The position numbers and the translations under genes were made by a program. This document shows, piece by piece, positions 62,374 through 64,000 of a stretch of DNA of 64,000 bases. This stretch comes from Psychrobacter sp. I-STPA6b (lineage in GTDB: Bacteria; Pseudomonadota; Gammaproteobacteria; Pseudomonadales; Moraxellaceae). The first letter of the stretch is position 1. Every line of letters starts with the position of its first letter. The DNA is taken from NCBI RefSeq assembly GCF_020662265.1, contig NZ_VEWM01000063.1, positions 186,001 through 250,000 of the forward strand. The letters are read 5' to 3'. Under the pieces are notes generated by a model. The model ran no database searches, was not told the DNA's origin, and saw only the letters and a list, made by a program, of their open reading frames with translations.

Positions 62374-62931
62374 TTACCCTTTATTTTTTAACTCATCTTT
62401 CAATACTGCCAAAGCAGCAAATGGATTATCCGCTTCTTCCTCCTCAATCTCACCTACTTGCTCCACCACCATATCACAGTCATCATGCTTTGCAGATAAA
62501 GGCACATTCAACAACAGCTCATCTTCTATCAAATCAGACAGTGGTAACACTCTCTGATGATGCTTCGTTACCAGCACCTCATCTAACAGCACATAGTCTA
62601 CCTCTTCATCTAACAAGCTACTTTGTGTTTCATCATATAACAATGCTAACCTTGTATCATAAGTAACATCAATCATCAATGGCTGTAAACAACGCTGACA
62701 ACACACCCAAAGCTCACCAACAAAAGACATTTTCAGCCAGTTAACATTATCTTCTTTAACTAACTCACAAGTTAACTGAATAACCACCTGCTGATGTTCA
62801 GCATCAACCAACTCAACTAAACGAGGAAAGATGGCTGGCACAATATCACCTGACCATGAAAACCCAGACTCCTCCCACTTATCCAAAACAATACTTTTAG
62901 GCAAAGACTTAGCAACTGCTTGAGACGTCAT
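62374..62931 (-). CDS. yceD: YceD/DUF177 family protein (23S rRNA accumulation)
   Basis: The 185-residue protein matches the YceD/DUF177 family: a beta-rich N-terminal part, LWVCCQRCLQPLMIDVTYDT with the conserved CQRCL motif, and the acidic C-terminal block LPLSDLIEDELLLNVPLS followed by HDDCDM and NPFAALAVLKDELKNKG. In E. coli and plants the family affects 23S rRNA accumulation. It is upstream of rpmF, about 230 bases away on the same strand. Confidence 0.93.
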   Translation of the reverse strand: MTSQAVAKSLPKSIVLDKWEESGFSWSGDIVPAIFPRLVELVDAEHQQVVIQLTCELVKEDNVNWLKMSFVGELWVCCQRCLQPLMIDVTYDTRLALLYDETQSSLLDEEVDYVLLDEVLVTKHHQRVLPLSDLIEDELLLNVPLSAKHDDCDMVVEQVGEIEEEEADNPFAALAVLKDELKNKG

Positions 62932-63145
62932 ATAAAATCCTAATATTTTAAATTAACAGCAAATTCACACTAACAACATACATCGCATCATCTTAATATC
63001 AGCATAGAAAGAAAGATAGAGACATAAAACGAAGCACACAAAAAATTAATAAATCAAGTAATAACAACATTTGCTTTAAATAGATAGCATATTACCCTAA
63101 ATTTACTATAATACTGCTAAAACTTGATAACTCATCCCTTACTCT

Positions 63146-63832
63146 ATGATAACACCTCTAGCTGATATGGACTTTAATACACTTAATATTCCCTACTTAA
63201 TCCCAACACATTCTCAAAAAAGTGCCTATATCGAACAACACTACCCAGCACAAAAATACCAACAACAATGGCAAGCAGAATGGCAAAAGATTCATCACCC
63301 TGATACATACAATATATCCACTATCGAAGCAAAAGAAACATTATGGTTAATCAATGTATTTAACCAATTATTCCACTTTCAAAACGTCTGTTTAATCAAA
63401 GGCAATGATGAACCAGAATATTTTCCTGCAACCTCTACAAAACCAGCACAAATTGTCTTTGCCCATGGCTACTTCTCTAGTGCCTTACATGAAATCAGTC
63501 ATTGGTGTGTTGCAGGAAAAAGACGACGCACTCTAACAGACTTTGGTTATTGGTATGCACCAGATGGACGCAATGAACAACAACAACGACAATTTGAACA
63601 AGTAGAAATCAAACCACAAGCCATAGAATGCTTATTAACCCGAGCTTGCCAACGCAAATTTAACACCTCGAAAGATAACCTTAATGCTGACTTTGACACC
63701 AGCCAAAGTACATTTGACCAAGATGTCTGGCATCAGGTCCATCATTACTTAAAATATCCTGAAGAACTACCAAAAGATGCTATATTACTAATTAATGTGT
63801 TACAACAAATTTGCCAAAGCAACGAAGCCTGA
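63146..63832 (+). CDS. epmC: Elongation factor P hydroxylase EpmC
   Basis: EpmC (YfcM) hydroxylates the beta-lysylated Lys of elongation factor P. The core is well conserved: LVKGDDEP-like CLIKGNDEPEYFPA, IVFAHGYFSSALHEISHWCV with the metal-binding His-Glu-His pattern, and KRRRTLTDFGYWYAPDGRNE with VEIKPQAIE. At 228 residues it is longer than E. coli EpmC (182) through an N-terminal extension. The modification needs EpmA and EpmB, which are not in the window. It is followed by a yciO-like gene. Confidence 0.93.
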   Translation: MITPLADMDFNTLNIPYLIPTHSQKSAYIEQHYPAQKYQQQWQAEWQKIHHPDTYNISTIEAKETLWLINVFNQLFHFQNVCLIKGNDEPEYFPATSTKPAQIVFAHGYFSSALHEISHWCVAGKRRRTLTDFGYWYAPDGRNEQQQRQFEQVEIKPQAIECLLTRACQRKFNTSKDNLNADFDTSQSTFDQDVWHQVHHYLKYPEELPKDAILLINVLQQICQSNEA

Positions 63833-63867
63833 TTTTTCTATATTTTTTCTACTTGGAGTCTAGCCAC

Positions 63868-64000
63868 ATGCATATTCTTTACACCCATCCAGATAATCCA
63901 CAGCCACGACTTATCAAACAAGCTGTCGAAGCACTAGAGCAAGACAAACTTATTATTTACCCCACAGATACTAGCTACGCTTTTGGTTGCAAAATCGGTG
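63868..64000 (+). CDS. YciO-like Sua5/YrdC-family protein, 5' part only
   Basis: The ATG at 63868 has TGGAG eight bases upstream; the reading frame MHILYTHPDNPQPRLIKQAV stays open to the window edge. The segment IIYPTDTSYAFGCKIG is the N-terminal YrdC fold of threonylcarbamoyl-AMP synthases; the start HPDNPQ is typical of the YciO branch, whose role in tRNA modification is uncertain. Only 44 residues are visible. Confidence 0.85.
   Translation, partial: MHILYTHPDNPQPRLIKQAVEALEQDKLIIYPTDTSYAFGCKIG

Overview
The window is a gammaproteobacterial chromosome segment that looks like Moraxellaceae, closest in character to Psychrobacter or Moraxella. The evidence is low G+C with AT-rich intergenic DNA, a wax ester synthase/DGAT, the compact yceD-rpmF-fabD-fabG-acpP cluster without plsX and fabH, an aerobic hemF, a C-terminal CXXCH cytochrome c-prime lipoprotein, and zinc-independent L31 and L36 paralogs. 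This is inferred from gene content; species was not determined. No prophage, complete insertion sequence or CRISPR array was seen.

Layout. 1-4.4 kb: 5' part of gspF (type II secretion), an unknown gene, an AraC regulator and a 1 kb gene-free stretch with a Pho-box-like site. 4.4-4.8 kb: tRNA-His, -Arg and -Pro. 4.9-7.9 kb: an McrBC-type restriction pair whose McrB has no N-terminal DNA-binding domain. 8.3-17.2 kb: housekeeping genes (hotdog protein, suhB, dxs, ribA, hemF, cytochrome, mscS, gloA). 17.6-27.3 kb: L36 paralog with a Zur-like box, beta carbonic anhydrase, gspE, thiG, wax ester synthase, a gap with three consensus DnaA boxes, L31 type B and an FAD oxidoreductase. 27.4-34.1 kb: mostly minus-strand genes (LOG, hybrid histidine kinase, tcdA, tatD, an ArsC-like protein, gamma carbonic anhydrase). 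34.3-39.8 kb: carA and carB, preceded by a leader-peptide attenuator and interrupted by a secreted protein gene. 40-48 kb: greA, glycosyltransferase, MOSC protein, tkt, RNA methyltransferase, etfBA. 49-54 kb: cspA, a membrane protein, ilvIHC. 54.6-64 kb: DUF4124 protein, nnr, queG, kbp-like gene, acpP-fabG-fabD, rpmF-yceD, epmC, and the start of a yciO-like gene.

The two strongest unusual signals are regulatory and repetitive. Upstream of carA, a 19-codon ORF fills exactly the loop of a 12-bp stem followed by six T residues, an architecture that suggests translation-controlled attenuation of carbamoyl-phosphate synthesis. Scattered through the window are five convincing copies and one degenerate copy of a 105-224 bp element with terminal inverted repeats near TAGGNTCTGTTGAAC, mostly flanked by TA. 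They behave like a MITE family; one end forms the stop codon of a gene and another abuts the start of mcrB.

All coordinates, motifs and translations were read by eye. No database search, folding program or skew calculation was run.
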